Source: CAXNKH01 sp049296795
Lineage (GTDB): Bacteria > Pseudomonadota > Gammaproteobacteria > Burkholderiales > Burkholderiaceae_C
Direction of reading: 5' to 3'
Assembly: GCA_049296795.1 (NCBI GenBank)
Contig: JBAQTC010000052.1
Span: forward strand, 1 to 58,405
DNA length: 58,405 nt
Shown: positions 25,549-34,003 of the stretch, piece after piece
Layout: every line of letters starts with the position of its first letter
Numbering within the stretch: the stretch's first letter is position 1
The notes under the pieces: generated by a model
Seen by the model: the letters and a program-made list of their open reading frames with translations, nothing else
Databases searched by the model: none
Told to the model about the DNA's origin: nothing
Position numbers and translations under genes: made by a program

Positions 25549-26553
25549 TTAAGGCTTCAGCCCAGCCAGGGCGCCAGCAGGATAACTCGGTTGCTGGCAA
25601 TCAGCGATGTACTGCTCGATGATGGCTTTGAACGAGACATCGGGGTGTAGTCCCAGGGCATTGGCGCGCTTGGCACTGCCACCTCGAGCCCAGTTGGCCA
25701 CAATGCCAGCAACCAGTTCATTGCGTTCAAAGCGAACGCGTTGCCGAACTACTTTGCCCGCCACGTCTTCTAGCGCCTGCAGCATTTCGCCAACTGTCAC
25801 GTTCAGGCCGGGCAGATTCAGCGCGAGACGCCCGCCCATCGCTTCACGACTGGCTTCAAACACCGTGATCAAGCCCTGGACTGCATTGGAAGGAGAGGAC
25901 ACCGGGTGCGACACCTCGGGATCGACCGGACAGGTGGTGTCCATGCCAGCCAGTGGTTCGCGAATGATTCCGCTAAAAAATGAGGAAGCAGCACCGTTGG
26001 GTTTGCCCGGGCGTACCGTCACCGTCATCAAGCGGGCGGATCGGCCATCGATAAAACCTTTGCGGGTGTAGTCAGCAATCAGGTGTTCGCACATCAGTTT
26101 ATGGGTGCCGTAAGAAGTTTGCGGCGAGGGCAGGGTGCTGTCGGCCACCAAGTCGGGCAACGGATTTGAGGCATCGGGCCCAAACACGGCAACCGAACTG
26201 GCAAATACCAGGCGTGGCTTGTTGCCCGCTTGGCGCAAACCCTCGAGCAGGGCGCGGGTGCTGTCCAGGTTGGAGCGCAGGCCCAGATCAAAATCAAGTT
26301 CGCACTCACCCGAGACAGCCGAGGCCAGGTGAAATACCGCGTCAAATCCGCTCGCCAGCAAAGCCGATTGCTCCAGCAATGTCCCGGTATGGACTTTCAC
26401 CCGCGGGTCGGCAGCCAGGTCGGGCGGTGGGGGATACAAATCGGCAATACTCAACTCGCTGATGGGCAAGCCATTGAGCTGGCCTTTTTGAAGCAGCACA
26501 CGCGAGAGTCGGGCACCTAGAAAACCGGCGCCACCGGTCACAAGAATTTTCAT
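25549..26553 (-). CDS. NAD-dependent epimerase/dehydratase, D-erythronate dehydrogenase-like SDR
   Basis: A 334-residue extended short-chain dehydrogenase. NAD loop GGAGFLGARL at the N terminus, then DAVFHLASAVSG; catalytic Tyr-Lys in 'SYGTHKLMCEHLIADYTRKG', with VFASSVAVFG as Ser strand; VTVRPGKPNGAASSFFSGIIREPL is typical of DenD. In other bacteria DenD starts D-erythronate catabolism with OtnK/OtnC, neither of which is present here. Its place at the head of dgoK-dgoA suggests it oxidises a hexonate or aldose of the same route; this is uncertain. Confidence 0.82.
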   Translation of the reverse strand: MKILVTGGAGFLGARLSRVLLQKGQLNGLPISELSIADLYPPPPDLAADPRVKVHTGTLLEQSALLASGFDAVFHLASAVSGECELDFDLGLRSNLDSTRALLEGLRQAGNKPRLVFASSVAVFGPDASNPLPDLVADSTLPSPQTSYGTHKLMCEHLIADYTRKGFIDGRSARLMTVTVRPGKPNGAASSFFSGIIREPLAGMDTTCPVDPEVSHPVSSPSNAVQGLITVFEASREAMGGRLALNLPGLNVTVGEMLQALEDVAGKVVRQRVRFERNELVAGIVANWARGGSAKRANALGLHPDVSFKAIIEQYIADCQQPSYPAGALAGLKP

Positions 26554-26624
26554 TTCATCTCCAACAGTTGATGTTTCTCTACAGGATGACGAACGATGGC
26601 GCTGTCATCTTGGGCTTGGTTGGT

Positions 26625-26730
26625 ACGGGAGCAGGGCAGCGGCGCACTCAGCTCCGCGGCTGTCGTCGGCCTGGGGCCGACAATTCCTCCTTGATGCCGT
26701 TGCGCTGAGCGCACTACCGCCCTGCTCCTG
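26625..26730. repeat. Dispersed palindromic element, copy 2
   Basis: About 106 nt. Ends are inverted repeats built on GGAGCAGGGC-x-G-x-x-G-x-GC-x-CTCAG. In the middle GTCGGCC-TGG-GGCCGAC (26664-26680) is a perfect 7-nt hairpin. Same orientation as copy 1 and the best preserved with copy 3. No coding capacity. Confidence 0.8.
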
Positions 26731-26796
26731 TCAATTTGGTGGGTTCTCCACCGCCGCATACCGATCATGCTTGATGCCTTGGTGTTTGGGATGGAC

Positions 26797-26853
26797 GGCG
26801 CAGCGGCATCAAGGAGGAGCCTGAAGGGCGGGGGACAGCCGCGAAGCTGTTCA
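26797..26853. repeat. Dispersed palindromic element, partial reversed copy
   Basis: GCGCAGCGGCATCAAGGAGGA and GGGGACAGCCGCGAAGCTG match the complement of the corresponding parts of copies 1 and 2, but the central hairpin is replaced by CCTGAAGGGC and the outer arm is lost. It lies 66 nt from copy 2 in the opposite orientation, so the two could pair over a long range. Confidence 0.55.
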
Positions 26854-26921
26854 CCCCAAGCGCCTGGGCGTACACCAGACCGAAGCCAAATTCCATGCTC
26901 CATAACGCAGACTGAATCCAC

Positions 26922-28658
26922 TTAGTGGTTGTCTCGGGGCACGAAAGCGCCGCGCTGGCCGACCAGGAAATCCAGATCAACGCCTTGGTCGGCTTGCAGC
27001 ACATGATCGACATAGAGTTTCCAGTAGCCCGAGGACAACGGCGGTTCGGGCTTTTCCCACAGCGCCAGTCGGCGAGCCAATTCTTCATCGGTGATGTGCA
27101 ACTGCAACAAGCGCTGGGGCACGTTGAGCTCGATGATGTCGCCGTTTTGCACCACGGCCAGCGGTCCACCGGCAGCGGCCTCGGGAGCCGTGTGCAACAC
27201 CACGGTGCCGTAGGCGGTGCCGCTCATGCGGGCATCGCTGATGCGAACCATGTCGGTGATGCCTTTGCGCAGCACTTTGGGCGGCAGCGGCATATTGCCG
27301 ACTTCGGCCATGCCGGGGTAGCCTTTAGGTCCACAGTTCTTCAGCACCATCACGCAATGCTCATCAATGTCGAGGTTCTCGTCGTCGATCCGGGTGTGGA
27401 AGTCCTCGATGTTCTCGAACACCACAGCCCGGCCTTTGTGCACCATTAACTCGGGCGTCGCGGCGCTGGGTTTGATGACGGCACCGCGAGGTGCCAGATT
27501 GCCGCGCAGCACGGCAATGCCGGCCTTGTCCTTGAACGGTTTGTCAAACGTCTTGATGACCCGGGGGTCGTAGTTTTGTGCGTCGGCAATATTCTCGCCC
27601 ACGGTCTTGCCGCTGGCCGTGGGAATGCTGGTGTGCAACAGATGGGCAATTTCTTTCATCACCACCGGCAATCCGCCGGCGTAGCAGAAGTCTTCCATCA
27701 AGTGCTCACCCGAGGGTTGCAGATTCACCAAACAAGGCAGTTCACTGGCCAGGCGGTCGAAGTCTTCAATGCTGAGCTTGACGCCGAGTCGGCCGGCAAT
27801 GGCGATCAGGTGGATCACGGCATTGGTTGAGCCGCCAATGGCGGCCAGCGTGCGGATAGCATTCTCGAACGCTTCCCGGGTCAGGATGGTGGATATTTTT
27901 TCGTCTCGGTGCACCATGTCGACTATGCGTCGGCCCGCATTGCGCGCCAGTACATTGCGCCGGCCATCGACCGCTGGGTAGGCCGCGTTGCCGGGCAGTC
28001 CGATGCCCAAGGCTTCGACCATGCTGGCCATAGTGGAAGCGGTGCCCATGGTCATGCAGTGGCCGTGGCTGCGATGCATACAGCTCTCAGCTTCAAAAAA
28101 ATCAGCCAGTTTCAAGGTGCCTGCGCGTACCTGCTCGCTCATGCTCCAGACCCCAGTGCCGCTACCGAGCTCCTGGCCGCGCCACTTGCCGTTGAGCATC
28201 GGGCCGCCGCTCACGCCGATGGTCGGCAAGTCCACACTCGACGCTCCCATCAGAAGCGACGGCGTGGTTTTGTCGCAGCCCATCAACAACACCACGCCGT
28301 CAATCGGGTTGCCGCGAATGCTTTCTTCCACGTCCATGCTGGCCAAGTTGCGGTACAGCATGGCCGTGGGACGCAGCAGGGTTTCACCCAGCGACATCAC
28401 GGGAAACTCCAGCGGGAAACCGCCTGCTTCGTAAACACCGATCTTGACCTGCTCGGCCAAGGTGCGGAAGTGGCTGTTGCAAGGTGTCAGTTCGCTGAAA
28501 GTATTGCAAATTCCGATCACCGGCCGACCGTCAAACTGGTCGTGCGGGACGCCTTTGCCCTTGACCCAGCTGCGGTAGGCAAAACCATCACGGTCTTGGC
28601 GGCCGAACCACTGTTGGCTGCGGAGTTCTTCGGGTTTCTTTTTAGGAGAGTTGCTCAT
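26922..28658 (-). CDS. IlvD/Edd family sugar-acid dehydratase (arabinonate/galactonate type)
   Basis: A 578-residue iron-sulfur dehydratase. Cluster cysteines are visible in GICNTFSELTPCN, LLMGCDKTTPS and ESCMHRSHGHCMTMGTAST. AIGGSTNAVIHL and RISDARMSGTAYGTVVLH are active-site segments. The length and the opening RSQQWFGRQDRDGFAYRSW match L-arabinonate dehydratase-type enzymes, which also take D-galactonate and D-fuconate, rather than IlvD (about 615) or Edd (about 605). With dgoK and dgoA downstream, D-galactonate dehydration to 2-dehydro-3-deoxygalactonate is the likely job. Confidence 0.88.
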   Translation of the reverse strand: MSNSPKKKPEELRSQQWFGRQDRDGFAYRSWVKGKGVPHDQFDGRPVIGICNTFSELTPCNSHFRTLAEQVKIGVYEAGGFPLEFPVMSLGETLLRPTAMLYRNLASMDVEESIRGNPIDGVVLLMGCDKTTPSLLMGASSVDLPTIGVSGGPMLNGKWRGQELGSGTGVWSMSEQVRAGTLKLADFFEAESCMHRSHGHCMTMGTASTMASMVEALGIGLPGNAAYPAVDGRRNVLARNAGRRIVDMVHRDEKISTILTREAFENAIRTLAAIGGSTNAVIHLIAIAGRLGVKLSIEDFDRLASELPCLVNLQPSGEHLMEDFCYAGGLPVVMKEIAHLLHTSIPTASGKTVGENIADAQNYDPRVIKTFDKPFKDKAGIAVLRGNLAPRGAVIKPSAATPELMVHKGRAVVFENIEDFHTRIDDENLDIDEHCVMVLKNCGPKGYPGMAEVGNMPLPPKVLRKGITDMVRISDARMSGTAYGTVVLHTAPEAAAGGPLAVVQNGDIIELNVPQRLLQLHITDEELARRLALWEKPEPPLSSGYWKLYVDHVLQADQGVDLDFLVGQRGAFVPRDNH

Positions 28659-28744
28659 GGTGCAAAGTATTCATGGGTTGGTGAGAAACAGAATCGGCGT
28701 TTATATTAGCTGACTTCATACAAGAGGCGCTGCGGCGTTACATC

Positions 28745-29128
28745 ATGGCCAGTTTTACAAAAACCATACTCTTTACCGACACCGATGGTCGCGCCAAATT
28801 TCGCGAAGAGGCACTGGCCTTGAGCGAAGGAACGGCGCTGTCGGCTTTGTCGCCTTTGGCCCCATCGGGCGGCTACCAACTGCGGCACAGTCCCTTGGGC
28901 TTTCACAGTCAATTCCATTGCAGCCCAAACCCGCAGTGGGTGTTTATTTTGGACGGTGAAATGGAGATTGGTTTGCAAGACGGAAGTTCGCGCATTTTCA
29001 AAGCGGGACAGCATTTCTATTCGGCAGATTTGTTGCCCCAAGGTGCCATTTTTGACCCCGCCATTCATGGCCACTGGAGTCGACAAGTTGGAGCTAACCC
29101 GTTGCAGACGCTGTTTGTTCGAGGTTGA
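28745..29128 (+). CDS. Small cupin-fold protein
   Basis: A 127-residue single-domain beta-barrel protein. QFHCSPNPQWVFILDGEMEIGLQDGSS (motif 1 region, with an atypical His set) and FKAGQHFYSADLLP are cupin-like. Only some metal ligands are evident (His56-region and His in AGQHF), so catalysis is uncertain. It is divergent from the dehydratase gene (86-nt shared promoter region) and ends exactly where the convergent TRAP permease gene ends, with no gap. It may be an isomerase or sensor for the sugar acid route. Confidence 0.7.
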   Translation: MASFTKTILFTDTDGRAKFREEALALSEGTALSALSPLAPSGGYQLRHSPLGFHSQFHCSPNPQWVFILDGEMEIGLQDGSSRIFKAGQHFYSADLLPQGAIFDPAIHGHWSRQVGANPLQTLFVRG

Positions 29129-30448
29129 TTACTTGATCAATTCTGGCGAGATTAATTTAGGCAGAATCAAAGCAATTTCCGGCCAGACGATCAAAGACAG
29201 CAACACCAGCAACATGGGGGTCAGCATGATCATAGTGTCCTTCAGGGCGTAGGTCAGCCTGACTTTGGCCACCGCGCAGGAAATCAGCAAGCACAGGCCA
29301 TAGGGCGGCGTCACCAGACCAAAAGCCAAGGAGACGATGCCGATGATGGCGAATTGGATCGGGTGCATATCGACCGAGGCCGCCAGCGGCGCCAATGTGG
29401 TGCCAATGATGATGATGGCAGGAATGGCATCGAGAAAAGTGCCGGCCACCAAAAACACGGCTGCGATCAAAAAGCCCACGCCGGTGATATCCAACCCCCA
29501 GGTCGTGACATTGGCCAGCAGGGTCTGTGGAATCTTGTAATAAGCCAGCATCCAGCCAAAGGCAGAAGCTGTACCGATACAAAATAGGGTCAGTGCAGCC
29601 AGCTTGCCGGTATCGAGCATCGCGTTGTACAAGTGTTTGTGGTCCATTTCCCGGTAGAAGAAAATCGACAGAACTGCGGCATAAATCACGGCCACCGCGG
29701 CCGATTCTGTGGCGGTGAACCAGCCCAGCAAGATACCGCCGACGATGATGAAAGGGGTCATCAGGGCCGGCACGGATTCGAACCCCGAGACGATAAATTC
29801 CTTGAACGTGGCGCGCGGATAAACCGGATAGTTGCGCCGCTTGGCATAGACATGGACTGTGGCCATCTGGGCCAGGCCAATCAGCACGCCTGGAATGACG
29901 CCAGCCAGGTACAGTGCCCCAATCGAGGTCGAAATCACGCCGCCCCAGACCACCATCAGGATCGAAGGCGGGATGATCACGGCCAATACGGCCGAAACGG
30001 CCGTGATGGCAATGGAGAAGGATTTGTCGTAGCCCTCTTTCACCTGGGCTTCGATAAAGAGCTTGCTCTGACTGGCAGCATCGGCGGTGGATGAGCCAGA
30101 AATGCCGGCGAAAAACACCGACAACACCACGTTAATTTGCGCCAAAGCGCCTGGCATGCCACCGACCATGGTGCGAGACAGCCGCACCAGTCGATCTGTG
30201 ACCCCGCCAATGTTCATCAAGTTGGCGGTCAAAAGGAAGAACGGAACCGCCAGCAGGATGAATGAGTTGTAGGCCTTGAAGCCTTCGTTGAACAAGACCA
30301 AAGGCGACAGGCGTTCTTCAAACAACAAAGGGGGTAGGCAGGCCAGACCGAGGGCGAACGCCACCGGTACCCGTACGATCAGCAGCAAAAAAAAGGTGCC
30401 AAATAGCACCAATGCGGCCGTGCCGGGTGTGAAAGCAACTTCGGTCAT
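29129..30448 (-). CDS. dctM: TRAP transporter large permease (DctM type)
   Basis: A 439-residue inner-membrane protein with about 12 hydrophobic segments, the catalytic membrane part of a TRAP importer driven by an ion gradient. Family marks: FFAGISGSSTADAASQSKLF, VIIPPSILMVVWGG and GLVTPPYGLCLLISCA. The start overlaps dctQ by ATGA. Its stop is adjacent to the cupin stop. Sugar acids are the presumed substrate by context. Confidence 0.92.
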   Translation of the reverse strand: MTEVAFTPGTAALVLFGTFFLLLIVRVPVAFALGLACLPPLLFEERLSPLVLFNEGFKAYNSFILLAVPFFLLTANLMNIGGVTDRLVRLSRTMVGGMPGALAQINVVLSVFFAGISGSSTADAASQSKLFIEAQVKEGYDKSFSIAITAVSAVLAVIIPPSILMVVWGGVISTSIGALYLAGVIPGVLIGLAQMATVHVYAKRRNYPVYPRATFKEFIVSGFESVPALMTPFIIVGGILLGWFTATESAAVAVIYAAVLSIFFYREMDHKHLYNAMLDTGKLAALTLFCIGTASAFGWMLAYYKIPQTLLANVTTWGLDITGVGFLIAAVFLVAGTFLDAIPAIIIIGTTLAPLAASVDMHPIQFAIIGIVSLAFGLVTPPYGLCLLISCAVAKVRLTYALKDTMIMLTPMLLVLLSLIVWPEIALILPKLISPELIK

Positions 30449-30927
30449 GCAGCGCCTTTGTCAAAAATAATGCCTAGGTTGTTACGAAAAGATTCGCCTA
30501 GAAAAACCAACCAGGTCAGGCCGGTGATTGGCCAGGCGATGAAGATATAGATCATGGGCAGCTCAGCGAGTTCGGAATCTTGGTTCCAGCCGAAACGCAC
30601 GAACTCGACACCCCAGAATACGAATACCAGGCCAAACAGCAGCACAAAAAATTGCGACACCAGGCGTAAGAATGCGTTGGGCTTGGGCGACAGATCGGAC
30701 CAGACATCGACATCGAAGTGGGTGCCTTCTCGCACGCCAAGCATGGCGCCTATCATGATCATCCAGATCAGCAGGAAACGGGACAATTCCTCGGTCCAGA
30801 TATAGGAGGGAATCCACTCGGTGACCCGGGACAGCATTTGCAGGGACACCGGGATGATCAAAATGGCGACCGTTGCCACCAGCAGCCAGGTCAGCAGCTG
30901 GTGGTAGGCGTCGAGTATTTTTTTCAT
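30445..30927 (-). CDS. dctQ: TRAP transporter small permease (DctQ type)
   Basis: A 160-residue four-helix membrane protein of the DctQ family. ILIIPVSLQMLSRV, WTEELSRFLLIWMIMIGAMLGVREGTHF is the diagnostic segment (residues about 43-70). It bridges the binding protein and DctM. It starts 9 nt after dctP ends and overlaps dctM by 4 nt. Confidence 0.9.
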   Translation of the reverse strand: MKKILDAYHQLLTWLLVATVAILIIPVSLQMLSRVTEWIPSYIWTEELSRFLLIWMIMIGAMLGVREGTHFDVDVWSDLSPKPNAFLRLVSQFFVLLFGLVFVFWGVEFVRFGWNQDSELAELPMIYIFIAWPITGLTWLVFLGESFRNNLGIIFDKGAA

Positions 30928-30936
30928 GCTGCCCGT

Positions 30937-31944
30937 TTATTTGAGCGCAACAATTTTGGCGTGAATCGCTTCAGCCCCGATCTCTTTGGCATAGGAAGCC
31001 ATGACGGGATCAACCAAGCTTTGCATTTTGACGCGGTCCGTAAATGGAACGCGCTTGAGCTTGCCGGCTTTCTCCAAGGTTTCCAATTTGGCAGAGTCTT
31101 CTGAAGATTCGATTTGGCGGCCATAGGCGCCGGCTTCCTTGCCGGCTTTGATGATGGCGGCCTGCAAGTCGGCTGGCAGTTTGTCGAATGATTTTTTCGA
31201 GAAGCACAGCGGCCGCACGGTGATGGCGTGCTGGGTCATGTTCAGGTGAGGTGCGACCTCGAAGAATTTCATTTGTTCTACCCCGGCGGCCTCGTTTTCG
31301 CCGGCTGCGATCACGCCATTCTGAATCGCGTTATAGACCTCGTTGTAGGCAATCACGGTGGGTGACATGCCCACAGCAGCGAAAGTCTTGCTCCAGATCG
31401 GAGCACCTTGTACCCGCACCTTGAGGTTCTTCATTTCGGCCATGTTGCGCGCTGGCTTGTTGGCAAAGATGTTGCGGGTACCGCCTCCGGCAAAACCTAT
31501 CAGCATGACATCGGCTTTTTGTGCTACTTCATCGGCAATCGGTTTAAGAATGTCAGAGTCCAGAACACTGTTCCAATGTGCCAAATCACGAAACAAGAAA
31601 GGCGCATCGATGAAGGGCGCGGCTTTGGAGAAGGTTGACATGTGGGCCGGTGAGACCACCGCATAGTCCACCGCCTTACCTTGGTTCATGTAAGCAAAAT
31701 AATCTTTTTCCAGACCGAGCTCACTGTTCTTGTGGATCACAAAATTGATCGGTTTGCCGTAATATTTTTTGACCAGATCCTCGAACTTCACCATGGTTTT
31801 GGTGAAAGCGTGGTCGTCATTGAATTGGGAAGCGCCGCGCAATGTGATGGTCTGCTGGGCCAGGGCCGGCAGCGCAGCGCAGGTCAAGGCGATAGCGGCA
31901 CTGGCCATAGCCAGGCGACGGTTCGTGAATTTGTAATTCGTCAT
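30937..31944 (-). CDS. dctP: TRAP transporter substrate-binding protein (DctP type)
   Basis: A 335-residue periplasmic receptor. The signal peptide runs to PALAQQ; ATG 31944 (MTNYKF) is chosen because GAGGGG lies just upstream; an earlier in-frame ATG at 31962 contains that site. The conserved Arg that grips the ligand carboxylate lies in LKVRVQGAPIWSKTFAAVG, followed by VIAYNEVYNAIQNGVI, the DctP signature. First gene of dctPQM and set of specificity; galactonate or uronate is likely from its neighbours. Confidence 0.9.
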   Translation of the reverse strand: MTNYKFTNRRLAMASAAIALTCAALPALAQQTITLRGASQFNDDHAFTKTMVKFEDLVKKYYGKPINFVIHKNSELGLEKDYFAYMNQGKAVDYAVVSPAHMSTFSKAAPFIDAPFLFRDLAHWNSVLDSDILKPIADEVAQKADVMLIGFAGGGTRNIFANKPARNMAEMKNLKVRVQGAPIWSKTFAAVGMSPTVIAYNEVYNAIQNGVIAAGENEAAGVEQMKFFEVAPHLNMTQHAITVRPLCFSKKSFDKLPADLQAAIIKAGKEAGAYGRQIESSEDSAKLETLEKAGKLKRVPFTDRVKMQSLVDPVMASYAKEIGAEAIHAKIVALK

Positions 31945-32082
31945 GTTCAACCCCTCTTGCAAAGATGATGATGGAAAATCATTCTAGGCAAGCAAGTCAG
32001 CGCCTGGTTGCAGATTCAGGGGCGAAACCTAGGTGAAAACCAGCATGAAGCTTAAAAAAAAGCGGTTTACCCGACTTTTTTG

Positions 32083-33006
32083 TCACCAGGGTGACAAGTC
32101 CAGCAACCAGAAAACCAAGGGAATGTAGAGGGCAGCGAACAGCGTTGATTCCAGCACCACGGTCGCTGCCTCACCCGGGCGCAGGCCGATCTGGGTGGCA
32201 AAGCTCACGGTGTTGCCCGCCAGCGGTACCAAGCCGATGATCAGCAGCATGGTGTGGACTTCGGTGTTGAACAATCCGAACCAGAATTTGTCGAGTAATG
32301 CAAAGCCATAGGTGCAGGCCGGCCAAACCAAAAAACGGATGGAAAATAACAGGCCAGTTAATTTTGCGTTGACACGCCAACCGCCGGCTTTGCTCAGTGC
32401 CACACCGATCAACATCATGCCGATGATGATCCAGGCACCGGTGAAACGCTCCCACCAGATGACAAAAGTCGGCGACAGTTCAAGCGCCAAAGTATTCCAG
32501 AGCATGCCCAGCGCCAACGCATAGATGACGGGCAGTGACAGCACCCGTTTGAAGCTGGCGCCAATCCCATGCAGACCGCGCGCGCCCATGTAATAACCCA
32601 CCGTGGCTTCCGACAGTGTCACCGCGAAATTCATTAAAAAGTAAATACCGACCGCCTTGGGTCCAAGCAGGGCCAGCACCAGTGGCGTGCCGAAATAACC
32701 TGTATTGCCGGTGGAGGCTGCCATGCCGATCAGATTGGGTGTGTTGTCGGGGTAGAGCTTGCGTGTGAAGTGAAAAGACAGCAGCGACATCGAAGCTGCA
32801 ATGACAAACAAGATCAGTGGCAGCAACAAATAACTGGCTTGAAAATTGAGCTGGGCGACGCCGCCGAAATTGACGACCGGGGACAGGAAGTAGATGGCCA
32901 CCATGGCCAGTGAGTGGGGCTGCACCTCCAGCCAGCGGCCCGCCAAAAACCCCAGTCCGATCAAACCCAGCAGGGGAAGTAAATTGCTAAGAAGCAGATA
33001 AATCAT
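32083..33006 (-). CDS. AEC-family (auxin efflux carrier-like) transporter
   Basis: A 307-residue membrane protein with about ten hydrophobic segments arranged as two five-helix repeats. N terminus LPLLGLIGLGFLAGRWL, a broken helix around FFMAASTGNTGYFGTPLVLALLG-like 'AASTGNTGYFGTPLVLALLG', and 'GNTVSFATQIGLRPGEAATVV' near the C terminus are typical of the family, which exports or takes up carboxylic acids. It lies upstream of dctP in the same direction with 138 nt between, and divergent from the uronate-dehydrogenase-like gene. Confidence 0.85.
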   Translation of the reverse strand: MIYLLLSNLLPLLGLIGLGFLAGRWLEVQPHSLAMVAIYFLSPVVNFGGVAQLNFQASYLLLPLILFVIAASMSLLSFHFTRKLYPDNTPNLIGMAASTGNTGYFGTPLVLALLGPKAVGIYFLMNFAVTLSEATVGYYMGARGLHGIGASFKRVLSLPVIYALALGMLWNTLALELSPTFVIWWERFTGAWIIIGMMLIGVALSKAGGWRVNAKLTGLLFSIRFLVWPACTYGFALLDKFWFGLFNTEVHTMLLIIGLVPLAGNTVSFATQIGLRPGEAATVVLESTLFAALYIPLVFWLLDLSPW

Positions 33007-33127
33007 GGGTTGCCAACCAATTTGGGTGCGTTAAGTGGGCACGAACAAAAGGTATAGTAGGTTGACGTCCATGGGGCGGCATCTTAGCATCCGCTCGGTT
33101 CAGAAACCTCCAACAAAACACCTCTGT

Positions 33128-33976
33128 ATGTCCACCCCATTTCAGCAGATCAGCGAGCTCAAAGTTTTAATCACCGGTGCGGCCGGGCATATTGGGCGCA
33201 CTTTGCGGTCTCATTTCAAAGGCCGTTATGCCTTGCTGCGGCTGACCGATGTGGCGCCGCAGGAGCCTGCTGGAGCAGGCGAAGAAGTCAGCCAGGTGGA
33301 CATTCGCGACATGGCCGCACTTGAGGCCAGCATGGAAGGCATTGATTGTGTGATTCATCTCGCGGGAATGCCAGAAGAAAACGACTGGGAAACCATTTTG
33401 CCGCTCAATATCGAGGGTTGCTACAACGTGTTTGAAGCGGCACGCCGTCAGGGCGTGCGCCGCATGGTGTTCGCCAGTTCTAACCATGCGATTGGCTTTC
33501 ATCGGCGCGAAACTTTTATCGACACCCAGGTGGCGACCCGGCCCGATGGTCGTTACGGAATTTCAAAGGTATTTGGTGAAGCCGTCGGGCGCATGTACGC
33601 CGACAAATATGGAATGTCGGTGGCTTGTATGCGGATCGGCTCGTTTCGGCCCGACAATCGTCCGAGCGAGTCACGCCATTTGCTGACCTGGATCAGTCAC
33701 CGCGATATGGCGCAACTGGCCAGCCGCTGTGTCGAACACCCGGGCTACCATTTTGTCGTGGCCTATGGGGTATCAAATAATTTGCGAAACCGCTGGGACA
33801 ACACACCCGCCAAATTTTTGGGTTATCGCCCGCAAGACGATGCGGAGCGTTTCGCCAGCGAGGTCATGCTCAATTCACCGGTGGAAGATCCGATTGCCGC
33901 CCAGTTCCATGGCGGCATGTATTGCCCGATTGAATTCGTGGGTGACACCGATCGAATCGATGGCGGGCCGCTTTAA
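33128..33976 (+). CDS. udh: Uronate dehydrogenase-like SDR
   Basis: A 282-residue extended SDR. NAD loop VLITGAAGHIGRTL, Asp in 'LTDVAP', CVIHLAGMPEENDW, catalytic strand MVFASSNHAIGFH (Ser) and RYGISKVFGE (Tyr, Lys), followed by CMRIGSFRP. These features recall NAD-dependent uronate dehydrogenase, which oxidises galacturonate or glucuronate to the aldarolactone. I begin at ATG 33128 (MSTPFQQ); a longer frame to 33035 looks noncoding. The nearby galactonate genes fit a uronate/aldonate role, though other NAD(P) epimerase-fold reductases are possible. Confidence 0.8.
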   Translation: MSTPFQQISELKVLITGAAGHIGRTLRSHFKGRYALLRLTDVAPQEPAGAGEEVSQVDIRDMAALEASMEGIDCVIHLAGMPEENDWETILPLNIEGCYNVFEAARRQGVRRMVFASSNHAIGFHRRETFIDTQVATRPDGRYGISKVFGEAVGRMYADKYGMSVACMRIGSFRPDNRPSESRHLLTWISHRDMAQLASRCVEHPGYHFVVAYGVSNNLRNRWDNTPAKFLGYRPQDDAERFASEVMLNSPVEDPIAAQFHGGMYCPIEFVGDTDRIDGGPL

Positions 33977-34003
33977 TTTTCAGATTCAGAGCGGCCGGTG
34001 CAA

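Larger units (their letters stand above)
26554..26921. other. Intergenic region with two palindromic elements
   Basis: A 368-nt gap in an otherwise tight minus-strand cluster, between the dehydratase gene and the SDR gene. It has no convincing gene. It contains one full (26625-26730) and one partial, reversed (26797-26853) copy of the dispersed palindromic element. A short frame at 26765-27169 runs into the dehydratase gene in another frame and is judged noncoding. Confidence 0.6.

Noticed and set aside
27909..28709. 266-codon plus-strand frame opposite the IlvD/Edd dehydratase
   Set aside because: Antisense shadow; the dehydratase on the minus strand has all cluster cysteines and family length.
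29770..29790. tRNA-like T-loop sequence (GGATTCGAACCCC)
   Set aside because: Inside the dctM coding frame; no acceptor or anticodon stem around it.
32040..32100. Possible terminator after the AEC gene (TTGTCACC/GGTGACAA plus T-run)
   Set aside because: The stem includes the stop codon and the U-run is not directly behind the stem in the direction of transcription.
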